The position numbers and the translations under genes were made by a program. Of a stretch of DNA of 29,876 bases, positions 17,175 to 25,525 are shown one piece after another. Each line of letters begins with the position of its first letter. Within the stretch, counting starts at the first letter, position 1. The notes below the pieces were generated by a model. It was not told where the DNA came from. It did no database searches and was given only the letters and a program-made list of their open reading frames with translations. The DNA lies in contig CACXYG010000001.1 of NCBI GenBank assembly GCA_902771745.1, positions 1-29,876 of the forward strand, in the 5' to 3' direction. The DNA comes from an uncultured Erysipelotrichaceae bacterium. Its GTDB lineage: Bacteria; Bacillota_I; Bacilli_A; RFN20; CAG-288.

Positions 17175-19483
17175 TGGAAAACGAAGAATTAGAATATCTC
17201 GCTTCCGAAGCGAAAGGCTCTGCCGAAGTTAAGTTTTCTGCGGGCGAAGAAGCTAAAGATGTCAACGGTAAAGAAGTGAACTCTTCTGACTTTAGTTTCG
17301 TCCAGCAGGATAAGTCCATTCATGATGTCAAATTCACCACCAAGCCAACGACGTTCATGAAGGATGCGATGAAGCGTTTCACCAAGAACCAGTCTTCGGT
17401 TGTTGGTGGTATCATCTTAGGCTTCCTCTTCATATGCGCCTTGATCTTACCAATGGCGATGACTGGTGTCGATATCAGTGAACGTCATAACTATGAAACG
17501 CATTTACCTATGAAGTTATTCCCAGCCGGTACTGGCTGGTGGGATGGCACCACCAAGTCTGTTGGTGAAGTCTTCCCTTATGATGTTGATGGCGAAACTG
17601 GTGAACCTATCTATTACGATGAAAACAACAATATCATCGCTGATCCAGATAACTACACTGGTGAAAAGCACCTCAACTTCAATCAGTATGCGACCTATCC
17701 GGATGAGGATGTTATCGTCAAGTACGAAAACTACAAAGCCGAATACCTCTCTTATGCTGATGCTTCTGGTTCTTATGGCTTTGCTACGATTACTCAAAAC
17801 GTCAATACGGAAGGCCAGTATGGCTTCATGTACAACTACAGATATCAGTATGACTTCAGCAATCAGTACACAGTCTCTTATCAATTAGGTACCTTAGAAA
17901 ATAGCGATACCTTTGCGATTCCAGAATATGCGATCTTAATGGTTGCCACCTCTAGCGCTAGCGCTACTCCAGGCACCAACGATTATTTCTTACTTAATGG
18001 CAACTTCTCTTCTGACTATGGCACTGCCTTAGAAAAGAATGAAAATGCCGCTATCACTCCACATGAAGAAGTCTCCTTCTCCCTTAATGACGCGATTGAT
18101 AACGCCATCAAGGTCAGTGATGGCACTACAGTCACTGCTACTGAAGCTGCCGTCTTAAAGAGCCGTTATATCTCTTTAGGTATCATCTTCAAGGGCCAGG
18201 AACAGAAGACTTCCATGTATCTCAAGTCTTTCCGTGTCACTGGTACGACTGCCAGTGGTGGTAAATTGCTCTCCGCCGCCAGAAAAGCTTTAAATGCTAG
18301 ATCTTTTGGTGACGCTGGTGGATTTACGGAAGCCATGACTGTCGAAGATGGTAATGCGCTTGTCTTACAGGAAAAACAGGTCGATGGTGCCGATAACCCA
18401 TCTTATTGGACTCGTATGACCTATGACCGTTTCGAATCTAACGATACTTTCATCGCCAGAGCTGATATCACCTATGATATGTATCTTGTTACCTATGGTC
18501 TGAGAAATGGCATGACTCTTTCTCAGGACAAGTTCTGGGACTGGTACAAGAAGGGTTATGTCTCCTGGGGTAGCGGTTATAACTGGGAATTATCCGGTGA
18601 TGAAGACAAAGCGGAGGCTTTAAGAGCCTTAGAAGATCTCTATAGAGATCCATCTACCTTCGTCATTGAAGAATCCGGTAAGAATTCCAATGAAGTTTCT
18701 GTCACTGAGATTACCAATATTGCTAAGGATACCAACAACAACCAGGTCGTCTACACCTTCACCTGTCAGGTTATGATGTACAAGTATCTTGGTTACAATG
18801 AAATCCCGATACATATCTTTGGTACCGAATATCAGGGTAAAGACTTACTCAAGTATGTCTTCTCTGGTTTACGTACTTCCTTGATCTTAGGTCTCATCGT
18901 CTCTGCCATCAACATCTTAATCGGTGTTATCTGGGGTTCCATCTCCGGTTACTATGGCGGTGCCGTTGATATCACTATGGAACGTATCACCGATATCTTA
19001 GGTGGTATTCCATACATCGTTTTGATGACTATCTTGACCATCAAGTTAGGTGCAAACTTCTTCGTCTTTGCGCTCTCCTTGTGTTTGACTGGTTGGATTG
19101 GTACTTCGGCAACGACCAGAAGTCAATTCTACCGATATCGAGGTCGAGAATATGTTCTTGCTTCTAAGACGTTAGGTGCGAAGACGCCAACGTTGATCTT
19201 CCGCCACATTTTACCAAATGCGGTCGGAACGATCGTCACGCGTTCCGTCTTGATGATTCCATCTACCATCTTCTCTGAAGCGACGATCTCTTATTTAGGT
19301 TTAGGCTTAACGAACCTTGATTCCTTGGGTGTCATCTTATCCAAGAACCAGGCTTTCTTATCTACGTATCCAAATGAACTTGTCTTCCCAGCTATCATCA
19401 TCTCCTTGTTGATGATCTGCTTCAACTTGTTCGGTAACGGTTTACGTGATGCCTTTAACCCATCACTGAAAGGAACGGAATAA
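17174..19483 (+). CDS. oppC: oligopeptide ABC transporter permease with giant extracellular insertion
   Basis: At 769 residues this is more than twice the usual OppC (~300). An acidic cytosolic tail (~1-70) precedes TM1 (~76-97). Normally some 30-60 residues link TM1 to the HxFGTDxxGRD motif; here that motif (HIFGTEYQGKDLL) comes only near residue 547, leaving about 440 extra residues outside the cell. The insert is Tyr-, Asn- and Thr-rich, looks beta-structured and contains no helices I would call transmembrane. After it the core is normal: TM2 (SLILGLIVSAINILIGVIWG), an EAA loop (GREYVLASKTLGAKTPTLIFRHILP) and the GLGLTNLDSLG signature. The insert probably contacts OppA or the cell wall, which is inference. 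It overlaps oppB by one base (TAATG) and is followed by oppD one base after its stop. Confidence 0.92.
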   Translation: MENEELEYLASEAKGSAEVKFSAGEEAKDVNGKEVNSSDFSFVQQDKSIHDVKFTTKPTTFMKDAMKRFTKNQSSVVGGIILGFLFICALILPMAMTGVDISERHNYETHLPMKLFPAGTGWWDGTTKSVGEVFPYDVDGETGEPIYYDENNNIIADPDNYTGEKHLNFNQYATYPDEDVIVKYENYKAEYLSYADASGSYGFATITQNVNTEGQYGFMYNYRYQYDFSNQYTVSYQLGTLENSDTFAIPEYAILMVATSSASATPGTNDYFLLNGNFSSDYGTALEKNENAAITPHEEVSFSLNDAIDNAIKVSDGTTVTATEAAVLKSRYISLGIIFKGQEQKTSMYLKSFRVTGTTASGGKLLSAARKALNARSFGDAGGFTEAMTVEDGNALVLQEKQVDGADNPSYWTRMTYDRFESNDTFIARADITYDMYLVTYGLRNGMTLSQDKFWDWYKKGYVSWGSGYNWELSGDEDKAEALRALEDLYRDPSTFVIEESGKNSNEVSVTEITNIAKDTNNNQVVYTFTCQVMMYKYLGYNEIPIHIFGTEYQGKDLLKYVFSGLRTSLILGLIVSAINILIGVIWGSISGYYGGAVDITMERITDILGGIPYIVLMTILTIKLGANFFVFALSLCLTGWIGTSATTRSQFYRYRGREYVLASKTLGAKTPTLIFRHILPNAVGTIVTRSVLMIPSTIFSEATISYLGLGLTNLDSLGVILSKNQAFLSTYPNELVFPAIIISLLMICFNLFGNGLRDAFNPSLKGTE

Positions 19484-19484
19484 C

Positions 19485-21257
19485 ATGGAAAACGAAAACA
19501 AACAGTTAGTCCTTTCAGTAAAGGATTTAGCGGTCTCCTTCAAGACCGATGCCGGTTTAGTTCATGCTGTTAGAGGTGTCTCCTTTGATCTTTTCAAAGG
19601 AGAGACCTTATGTATTGTCGGTGAATCTGGTTCTGGTAAGTCCGTCACTTCCAAGACCATCATGGGTATCTTGTCGGCTAACGCCGTCATTGAAAATGGT
19701 TCGGTCGTCTATGAAGGTGAAGATCTCACCAAGATCGACGAATCGGAATTCCATCGTATCCGTGGTCATAAGATCGGTATGGTCTTCCAGGATCCACTTT
19801 CTTCCTTAAATCCAATCATGAAGGTTGGTAAGCAAATCACCGAAGCGATGTTGGTCAACTCTGATTTGATGAAGCAAAAATATGACCGTATCATCTCCAA
19901 AGAAGAAGCTGCTTACAAGAATATCGAAGCCAAGCGTAAGACTGCTTATCAGAGAGCAGACCGCTTGATTGAAAACTCTGATGAAGACTACAACAAGCAG
20001 ATTTATGCTTTAGAGTCTAAAATCAAAGAAGCTTACTACAAAGCAAGCACCATCAATCCAAGAAAGAAAGAGATGAGTGCTTTGTATGAGAAGTACGAAA
20101 AGTTACTTCATGAAACCAAAGATGGCGAAAAACGTAAAGCCATCTATGCTGAAAAACAAAAAGAACTTCAGCCACTCATCGATGAGATGAATGCTGCCAG
20201 AGTTGAGGCTTCTAAGGAAGCTAGTCAGATCCAGGCGGAAAACAAACAGAAAATCAAAGAACTCACTGCTCAGAAGAAGTCTGAACACGCTCGTATCGCT
20301 GCTCAGGCTAAGCAGTTGAAGAAAGAAGCTGATGCGGAATTCAACGCTTCTAGACCAGCTCTTAAGGCTGCTTTAGATGCCAAGAAGAAAGAAGCAAAGG
20401 CTGAAATTGAAAAGTACAAAGTCGAAGAAAAGGCTAAGTATGATGCCGATATGGCCGCTTTAAAGGCCAAGGGTGCTTCGGAAGAAGAACTCGCCAAGAG
20501 AACCAAGGAATATAACTCCTTGTTCAAGATTTCCAAAGAGGAAGCCAAGGCTGCCGCTTTGAAAGTTATGGCTGAAGTCGGTATCCCACAACCAGAAGTT
20601 CGTTTCAATCAGTATCCATTTGAATTCTCTGGTGGTATGAGACAGCGTATTGTTATCGCAATCGCTTTGACTGCCAACCCAGAAGTTCTGATCTGTGACG
20701 AACCTACGACGGCTCTTGACGTCACCATCCAGGCTCAGATCTTGGAATTGATCAACCGTTTGAAGAAAGAAAGAAATATGTCTGTCATCTTCATTTCGCA
20801 CGATCTTGGTGTCGTTGCCAACATGGCGGATAGAGTTGCCGTTATGTATGCTGGTAAGATCGTTGAAGTCGGCACTGCTGCCGAAGTCTTCTATGATCCA
20901 AAGCATCCATATACTTGGGCTTTGTTATCTTCTATTCCTGATTTGGATTCTCACGAACAGTTGGAAGCTATCCCTGGTACTCCTCCATACCTTCTCAATC
21001 CTCCAAAGGGTGATGCCTTCGCTGCCAGAAACAAATATGCTATGGCGATTGACTTCAAGAGTGAACCTCCATTTTTCAAGGTTACCGATACGCATTATGC
21101 GGCGACCTGGTTGTTGGATAAGAGAGCTCCTCAAGCTGAAAAGCCAAGAATCGTCTCTCAGCGTATCAAGGCCTCTTTAGCCAGAGAAGAAGCCAGCAAG
21201 GAACAAGAAGCTAAAGAAGTGAAGTCCGAAGACAATGGAGGTGATCAGAATGCATAA
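19485..21257 (+). CDS. oppD: oligopeptide ABC transporter ATPase with long charged helical insertion
   Basis: This 590-residue cytosolic ATPase powers the transporter. Walker A is GESGSGKS (46-53), the Q-loop Gln is 102 (FQDP), the ABC signature is SGGMRQR (382-388), Walker B is LICDE (402-406) and the H-loop His is 439 (ISHD). The Q-loop to signature distance is ~280 residues instead of the usual ~50-60, because residues ~128-350 form an Ala/Lys/Glu-rich helical, probably coiled-coil arm. The OppD C-terminal peptide motif (IPGTPPYLLNPPKGDAFAARNKYA) is recognisable, but cysteines usual in the GCxFAPRC form are absent. A charged tail ends the protein. It starts one base after oppC and overlaps oppF by 8 bases. 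oppD and oppF are expected to form the ATPase heterodimer. Confidence 0.93.
   Translation: MENENKQLVLSVKDLAVSFKTDAGLVHAVRGVSFDLFKGETLCIVGESGSGKSVTSKTIMGILSANAVIENGSVVYEGEDLTKIDESEFHRIRGHKIGMVFQDPLSSLNPIMKVGKQITEAMLVNSDLMKQKYDRIISKEEAAYKNIEAKRKTAYQRADRLIENSDEDYNKQIYALESKIKEAYYKASTINPRKKEMSALYEKYEKLLHETKDGEKRKAIYAEKQKELQPLIDEMNAARVEASKEASQIQAENKQKIKELTAQKKSEHARIAAQAKQLKKEADAEFNASRPALKAALDAKKKEAKAEIEKYKVEEKAKYDADMAALKAKGASEEELAKRTKEYNSLFKISKEEAKAAALKVMAEVGIPQPEVRFNQYPFEFSGGMRQRIVIAIALTANPEVLICDEPTTALDVTIQAQILELINRLKKERNMSVIFISHDLGVVANMADRVAVMYAGKIVEVGTAAEVFYDPKHPYTWALLSSIPDLDSHEQLEAIPGTPPYLLNPPKGDAFAARNKYAMAIDFKSEPPFFKVTDTHYAATWLLDKRAPQAEKPRIVSQRIKASLAREEASKEQEAKEVKSEDNGGDQNA
21237..21246 (+). 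promoter_or_regulatory. full-length Shine-Dalgarno that fixes the oppF start
   Basis: GGAGGTGATC pairs with the 16S 3' end over ten bases and lies 3 bases before the ATG at 21250 (7 from the GGAGG core). The in-frame ATG at 21235 would put it inside the gene, so 21250 is chosen. The element lies within the end of oppD, giving coupled translation. Confidence 0.8.
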
Positions 21258-23112
21258 AAATTACGATCATAAAACAGCAATTTTGGTCCTTCTTCAGAAG
21301 CAATTCTATTTAGGTATTGCTCTTGGTCTTCTCCTTCTTGCTGTCATCTTCATGTTCCTTCCAGCCGTCTTTGTTGATTCTACTTCCAGAATGACCATGG
21401 AAGGTGTTGAACAGGCAAATGAAACAGCCATCAACGGTTGCTTTAGTACCTTCAACCTTGCCTTTGGTGCTCCAGCGATTGTCACCAGAACCTTCAATGG
21501 TGTTACTGATACTGCTTATGCTTATGGTACTAGCGTCTCTGTCAGTGCCTTATTCTCCTTCATCTTCATCATCTTAGCCTTTGCAGCTATCGCTTATGTC
21601 TACATTGAAGAACAGTATTACACCTTTGCTTTCTTAGCCGCTATCTTGATGTTTGTTGCTGGTATCTTCAACTTCTTGACGTTACCACTTTCCGGCTATG
21701 TCGATGTCAATACTGGTACGATTGAAGCTGGTACTTATGAATTTACCAATTATTCTCTTGGTGCCGGTCCAATTCTCATCGGTATCTTGCTTCTTGCTGT
21801 TGTTGCCTTGATTGTTATTGATTACATCTTGGTCTTCCTTCCAAGACAGGATGATATGACCTTCATCAAGTACAAGCAGGAACTTGTCGATAACGACATT
21901 CTTCTCTCCGTCAGACATCTCAAGATGTTCTTCCCAATGGGTGGCGGTAGAAAGTTAAAAGCTGTTCATGATGTCTCCTTTGATATCAAGAAGGGTGAAT
22001 GCTTCGGTATGGTCGGTGAATCCGGTTGTGGTAAGACCACTACGGGTCGTTCTATCATCCGTTTACATCATGTCACTTCTGGTTCTATCTACTTCAAGGG
22101 CTATCGTATTGCCGCTGGTTCTAGATGGAATGAAAAAGAAATCAAGTGGAACACCATCCGTACCAACAACAAGATCAAGGAACTTCGCTCTCAGGAAGCT
22201 GCCGAGATTGAGAATATCTCCGATGCTTCTGATGAAGGCAAGAAGGAAATTGCTCAGGTTCATGCCAAGTATGATGCTCAGGTTGCTGAGTTGAAACAGA
22301 AGTTGAATGAACTTGTTGCAGTCCAAAAACAAAAGATTCGTCAGATCAAATATGATGATACTCATGCCAACAAGAAGTTGATGTCTAAGATGCAGATGAT
22401 CTTCCAGGATCCTATCGATTCTCTTGACCCTCGTATGACGGTCGAAGACATCATTCAGGAAGGTTTGAAGATTCAGGGCTATCGTAAGAGAGCTGAAAAT
22501 CATCAGAAAGCCTGTAAGGTTTTGGAAGAAGTCGGTCTTATTGCTGATTACTGCTCTCGTTATCCAAACGAATTCTCGGGCGGTCAGAGACAGCGTATCG
22601 GTATTGCTAGAGCCATCGTCATGAATCCTGATTTCATGATCTGTGATGAACCTATTTCCGCTTTGGACGTCTCCATCCGTGCTCAGATTATCAACCTTCT
22701 CAACGATTTGAAGGTCAATCACGGTTTGACCTTGATGTTCATCGCTCACGATTTGTCTGTTGTTAAGTATTTCTGCGATCGTATCGCAGTTATGTACTTT
22801 GGTGAAATGGTTGAACTTGCTACTTCTGATGAACTGTTTGCTCACCCATTACATCCATATACCAGATCTCTTCTTTCCGCCATTCCTAAGCCAGACCCAT
22901 TCTATGAGAAGAAGCGTGTTCGTATCGTCTATAAACCGACGGAAGAACATGATTATTCCGTAGAAAAGCCAACGTTCCAGGAAATCGTCCCTGGTCACTT
23001 CGTCCTTGCGAACTCTGCTGAAATTGAAAAATACAAGCAGATGATCAAGGAAGATGATATCAAGAACGCCCAGTTGGAACAGGAACGTAAAGAAAAAGGT
23101 CTCGAATACTAA
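21250..23112 (+). CDS. oppF: oligopeptide ABC transporter ATPase fused to an N-terminal four-helix membrane domain
   Basis: This 620-residue protein begins with a membrane domain not found in ordinary OppF (~310-330 residues). Helices lie at about 19-41, 98-119, 125-146 and 172-197, with polar loops between the first two and last two. The ATPase follows: Walker A GESGCGKT (256-263), Q-loop Gln386 (FQDP), signature SGGQRQR (443-449), Walker B FMICDE (462-467) and H-loop His500 (IAHD). A charged helical insert (~293-378) separates Walker A from the Q-loop. This site differs from the OppD insert, which follows the Q-loop. The C-terminus has the OppF-like PGHFVLAN and a charged tail. The membrane domain may hold the ATPase at the membrane or contact the OppBC permease; that is inference. 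It overlaps oppD by 8 bases and ends the operon before a strong terminator. Confidence 0.92.
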   Translation: MHKNYDHKTAILVLLQKQFYLGIALGLLLLAVIFMFLPAVFVDSTSRMTMEGVEQANETAINGCFSTFNLAFGAPAIVTRTFNGVTDTAYAYGTSVSVSALFSFIFIILAFAAIAYVYIEEQYYTFAFLAAILMFVAGIFNFLTLPLSGYVDVNTGTIEAGTYEFTNYSLGAGPILIGILLLAVVALIVIDYILVFLPRQDDMTFIKYKQELVDNDILLSVRHLKMFFPMGGGRKLKAVHDVSFDIKKGECFGMVGESGCGKTTTGRSIIRLHHVTSGSIYFKGYRIAAGSRWNEKEIKWNTIRTNNKIKELRSQEAAEIENISDASDEGKKEIAQVHAKYDAQVAELKQKLNELVAVQKQKIRQIKYDDTHANKKLMSKMQMIFQDPIDSLDPRMTVEDIIQEGLKIQGYRKRAENHQKACKVLEEVGLIADYCSRYPNEFSGGQRQRIGIARAIVMNPDFMICDEPISALDVSIRAQIINLLNDLKVNHGLTLMFIAHDLSVVKYFCDRIAVMYFGEMVELATSDELFAHPLHPYTRSLLSAIPKPDPFYEKKRVRIVYKPTEEHDYSVEKPTFQEIVPGHFVLANSAEIEKYKQMIKEDDIKNAQLEQERKEKGLEY

Positions 23113-23117
23113 GCATT

Positions 23118-23147
23118 ACCTCCATGGCTTCGGCTGTGGAGGTTTTT
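23118..23147 (+). terminator. intrinsic terminator of the opp operon
   Basis: ACCTCCATGGC, loop TTCG and GCTGTGGAGGT make an 11-bp stem with two G-T pairs, capped by a stable UUCG-type tetraloop and followed by T residues. It begins 5 bases after the oppF stop. This is the clearest terminator in the window. Confidence 0.92.
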
Positions 23148-23163
23148 AAATGATAAACAGTTC

Positions 23164-23179
23164 TTGGTAGCGGTTACAA
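23164..23179 (-). promoter_or_regulatory. cre site upstream of lipoprotein 1
   Basis: On the minus strand TTGTAACCGCTACCAA matches WTGNAANCGNWNNCWW at every defined position. It lies about 125 bases upstream of the predicted promoter's -35 box. Confidence 0.55.
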
Positions 23180-23304
23180 TAAAGGCTTGATTTTAAGTTG
23201 AAAAAGTAAAATTTAAATGTTTTTTATTAAAAAAATACAAAAAAACGGAAAAAAGGTTAAAATAAACATTGAAACTACATTGAAATTCTTCAATAAAACT
23301 TAAC

Positions 23305-23333
23305 TTAACCAGTTCCTTTAGGTAAACTAGAAT
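23305..23333 (+). promoter_or_regulatory. promoter of lipoprotein 1
   Basis: TTAACC (23305-23310) and TAGAAT (23328-23333) are 17 bases apart and lie upstream of the gene at 23365. The opp terminator at 23118-23147 makes a separate promoter necessary. Confidence 0.5.
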
Positions 23334-23350
23334 ATATCTATATTTTCTTC

Positions 23351-23356
23351 GGGAGG
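23351..23356 (+). promoter_or_regulatory. Shine-Dalgarno that fixes the lipoprotein 1 start
   Basis: GGGAGG lies 8 bases before the ATG at 23365. A TTG six bases upstream at 23359 is in frame but too close to this site. Starting at 23365 gives MKKFKF, a standard lipoprotein signal start. Confidence 0.75.
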
Positions 23357-23364
23357 TTTTGAGC

Positions 23365-25239
23365 ATGAAAAAATTTAAATTTGTATCATTGTTATCATTA
23401 ACATTACTCTTGGCTGGTTGTGGTGAAACCACCAACTCCTCAGTCCAGGCTTCTTCTACGGAAGCGACGTCGAGCGTTGCTGAGGTTTCTAGTGTCGAGA
23501 GTTCTGTAGAGGATTCTACTTCTTATCCAGCCGTAACCATCAGTGCCAGAGCTTTGGCTGATGAAGTTGAAATCGGTCAGTCTGTGGAAGTCAGAGCCAT
23601 CGTTGCTGGTACGAAATGTACCTTCACTTCCAGCGATCCATCTATCGCTACGGTTGTCACTCAGGATAACGGCGTTAGAGCCGATGTCACTGGTGTAGCT
23701 CCTGGTAAAGTCACCATTACGGTTGTTCCATTGATCAACCCAACGGTTTCTGCTAGCGTTACCATCAACGTCATCGCCTCTAAGCCAACGTTAAGAGACG
23801 CCTTGAAGACGGTTCAGTCCTTGGATAACTATACGATCAATGTCACCAATATCACTGATAAGAAAACGATTGGTAATATGTTAGTCACAGAAAATGCCAT
23901 CATCTATAACGACTTATATGGTGATAGTGTCATGACGGATAAAAATAGCAATCGTTTACATGGCGAGATGGTCACCAGCGATGGTAAGGTTGTCTACGTC
24001 AAGAAGGAAAACGGCGCTTTTGTCACCACGGGTGCTGAACTTGTTCAGACCAATGTTGGATTGTTGACTGCTGATAATTTCAAAGGCACTAAAGGTGCGG
24101 CGAAACAGGCTTTTGAAGTCGGCGAATTATATTCCTTTGATGCTATCAATCCAAACTGGGTTACGGATGTCAAAACAGAAAAGAACAAGTATGTCATTGA
24201 TGGTGAAGCCTTAGATGATGAAAAGAATCCAACCAACATAAATGGCGCTTTTGTCGAATCCTTGTTATGGAAGATTGTGGATCCTACCGGTTATGCTTCC
24301 GCAGTTGCTTCTTTGGGTGAGGATTATTATTGGTCCTTAGCTGAAAAGATTGATACTACTATCACGGTTGAAGCTTCCAATGCCATCTCTGTTACAGTAG
24401 ATGTTCTTGATACGCAGAAGACTTATACCATGACCATGGAAGATATCAACCAGACCACCTTGGAAAATGAAGATAACGATATTGAAACAGTCTTCGCTAA
24501 TGCCACAGCTGCTGATCCAGTTGTCGGTGACAAGTTAGCGGCTGGTATCGCTGCTGTTAAGACGGATAACTATGTTCGTGTCAACTCCTTGTTCCCAGAT
24601 CATGAGACGGAAATTCAGTACACCACCTATTACACGCCAAACTATGTCTTCCATGATTGCAATGCGGAATTTGCTAACGAATACAACACTCATTTAGGCT
24701 CTGATACAGAAGCCTGGACAGATATTCCATATGGCTATGTCAAGAAAGCTGATGGTGTTTATAAGTTCACTTATGATGAAGCGACTCTTACTGTCAGTGT
24801 CGCTGACACCAAGGAAGCTGGCACGGATGCCAACACTACGGTTCCTGAATATGATAAGTACTTCTCTACCTTATCTACCTTCGATGATGCTTCTACCTTA
24901 AAGTATGCGTTTGCTGCTGAAGAAGAGGCTATCTGGAATGGTCGTAGCACGAAGTATTACACCACGACTTCCAGAACAATCTTTGATGAATTTATCAACT
25001 ACTATGCTCCTGAAGATATCGAAGAAATCATTGAAAACACCAAGGCTGGTTTCGGTGTCGTCATGTCTGGAGATAAGGTGACTGCCGTCAATGGTACTGT
25101 CGGCTTTACTCCATTCTCTGGTAAGGACAACGATATCACCAAACATAGGTATGGTGTTGACTACTTCGTCTTGAACAATTTTGGTGCTGCTACCACCAAT
25201 CATGTCGACACTTTGTTACAGACTTATATCAATAAGTAA
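23365..25239 (+). CDS. lipoprotein of unknown function, tandem family member 1
   Basis: This 624-residue protein has the lipobox LLLAGC with lipidated Cys19, then a Ser/Thr/Glu linker with repeated SSV. Residues ~50-140 look like an Ig-like domain (KVTITVVPLINPTVSASVTI). The rest is shared with the two following genes: DNYTINVTN, ENAIIYND, a short GAFVTTGAELVQTNVGLLTADNF region, then LYSFDAINPNWV, NKYVIDGE and FVESLLWKIVDPTGY. I recognise no catalytic motif and no known family, so it may be a binding or wall-associated protein on the outer face of the membrane. Downstream sequence (~365-624) is less alike between the copies. It has its own promoter and cre box. Confidence 0.8.
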   Translation: MKKFKFVSLLSLTLLLAGCGETTNSSVQASSTEATSSVAEVSSVESSVEDSTSYPAVTISARALADEVEIGQSVEVRAIVAGTKCTFTSSDPSIATVVTQDNGVRADVTGVAPGKVTITVVPLINPTVSASVTINVIASKPTLRDALKTVQSLDNYTINVTNITDKKTIGNMLVTENAIIYNDLYGDSVMTDKNSNRLHGEMVTSDGKVVYVKKENGAFVTTGAELVQTNVGLLTADNFKGTKGAAKQAFEVGELYSFDAINPNWVTDVKTEKNKYVIDGEALDDEKNPTNINGAFVESLLWKIVDPTGYASAVASLGEDYYWSLAEKIDTTITVEASNAISVTVDVLDTQKTYTMTMEDINQTTLENEDNDIETVFANATAADPVVGDKLAAGIAAVKTDNYVRVNSLFPDHETEIQYTTYYTPNYVFHDCNAEFANEYNTHLGSDTEAWTDIPYGYVKKADGVYKFTYDEATLTVSVADTKEAGTDANTTVPEYDKYFSTLSTFDDASTLKYAFAAEEEAIWNGRSTKYYTTTSRTIFDEFINYYAPEDIEEIIENTKAGFGVVMSGDKVTAVNGTVGFTPFSGKDNDITKHRYGVDYFVLNNFGAATTNHVDTLLQTYINK

Positions 25240-25255
25240 ATCGTAATGAGATTTT

Positions 25256-25288
25256 AGGCAATCAGGAACAAAATCCAGGTCGCCTTTT
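25256..25288 (+). terminator. weak terminator-like hairpin after lipoprotein 1
   Basis: AGGCAATC and GGTCGCCT pair with one mismatch and one G-T pair around a 14-base loop, followed by TTT. The stem is short, so this is a tentative call. It is placed correctly, 17 bases after the stop codon. Confidence 0.35.
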
Positions 25289-25348
25289 ATCGTGGTTAAA
25301 AATTTAAATTCTTTAATAAAACAAAAGGTTTTTGAAACAAACAAAAAG

Positions 25349-25362
25349 AGAAAGCGTTTACA
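25349..25362 (-). promoter_or_regulatory. cre site upstream of lipoprotein 2
   Basis: On the minus strand TGTAAACGCTTTCT matches TGNAANCGNWNNCW at every defined position; only one outermost flanking base of the longer consensus departs. It lies about 135 bases upstream of the predicted -35 box. Confidence 0.5.
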
Positions 25363-25489
25363 TTTCAATTTTCAAACCGAGAATTTTTAAAGAAAAATGT
25401 CAGTTTTTTGGAAAAACTTAAGAAATATTGCAAAAAAATATTAAATTTATATTGAAAATTGAAATTCTCTGAAAAATCATTCTATTTTT

Positions 25490-25506
25490 TGAATGTTTAA
25501 CATTCA
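25490..25506. repeat. inverted repeat over the lipoprotein 2 promoter
   Basis: TGAATGTTTAACATTCA has 8-base arms around a single T. The predicted -35 box TTAACA lies inside it, as expected for a repressor operator. The binding protein is not known. Confidence 0.5.
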
Positions 25507-25525
25507 TTTTCCTTTTTGAGATAAT
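25497..25525 (+). promoter_or_regulatory. promoter of lipoprotein 2
   Basis: TTAACA (25497-25502), a 17-base spacer and GATAAT (25520-25525), preceded by the extended -10 dinucleotide TG at 25517-25518, form one of the two best SigA-type promoters in the window. The gene starts 30 bases downstream. Confidence 0.65.

Noticed and set aside
21235..21249. Upstream ATG for oppF
   Set aside because: The near-perfect Shine-Dalgarno GGAGGTGATC lies inside this extension and serves the ATG at 21250.
22063..22845. 260-codon open frame on the minus strand inside oppF
   Set aside because: It lies fully antisense to a gene with intact ATPase motifs, has no Shine-Dalgarno or recognisable domain, and arises from the codon bias of the plus-strand gene. 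The same holds for minus-strand frames at 20460-20906, 17516-17884, 13066-13446 and 10311-10643.
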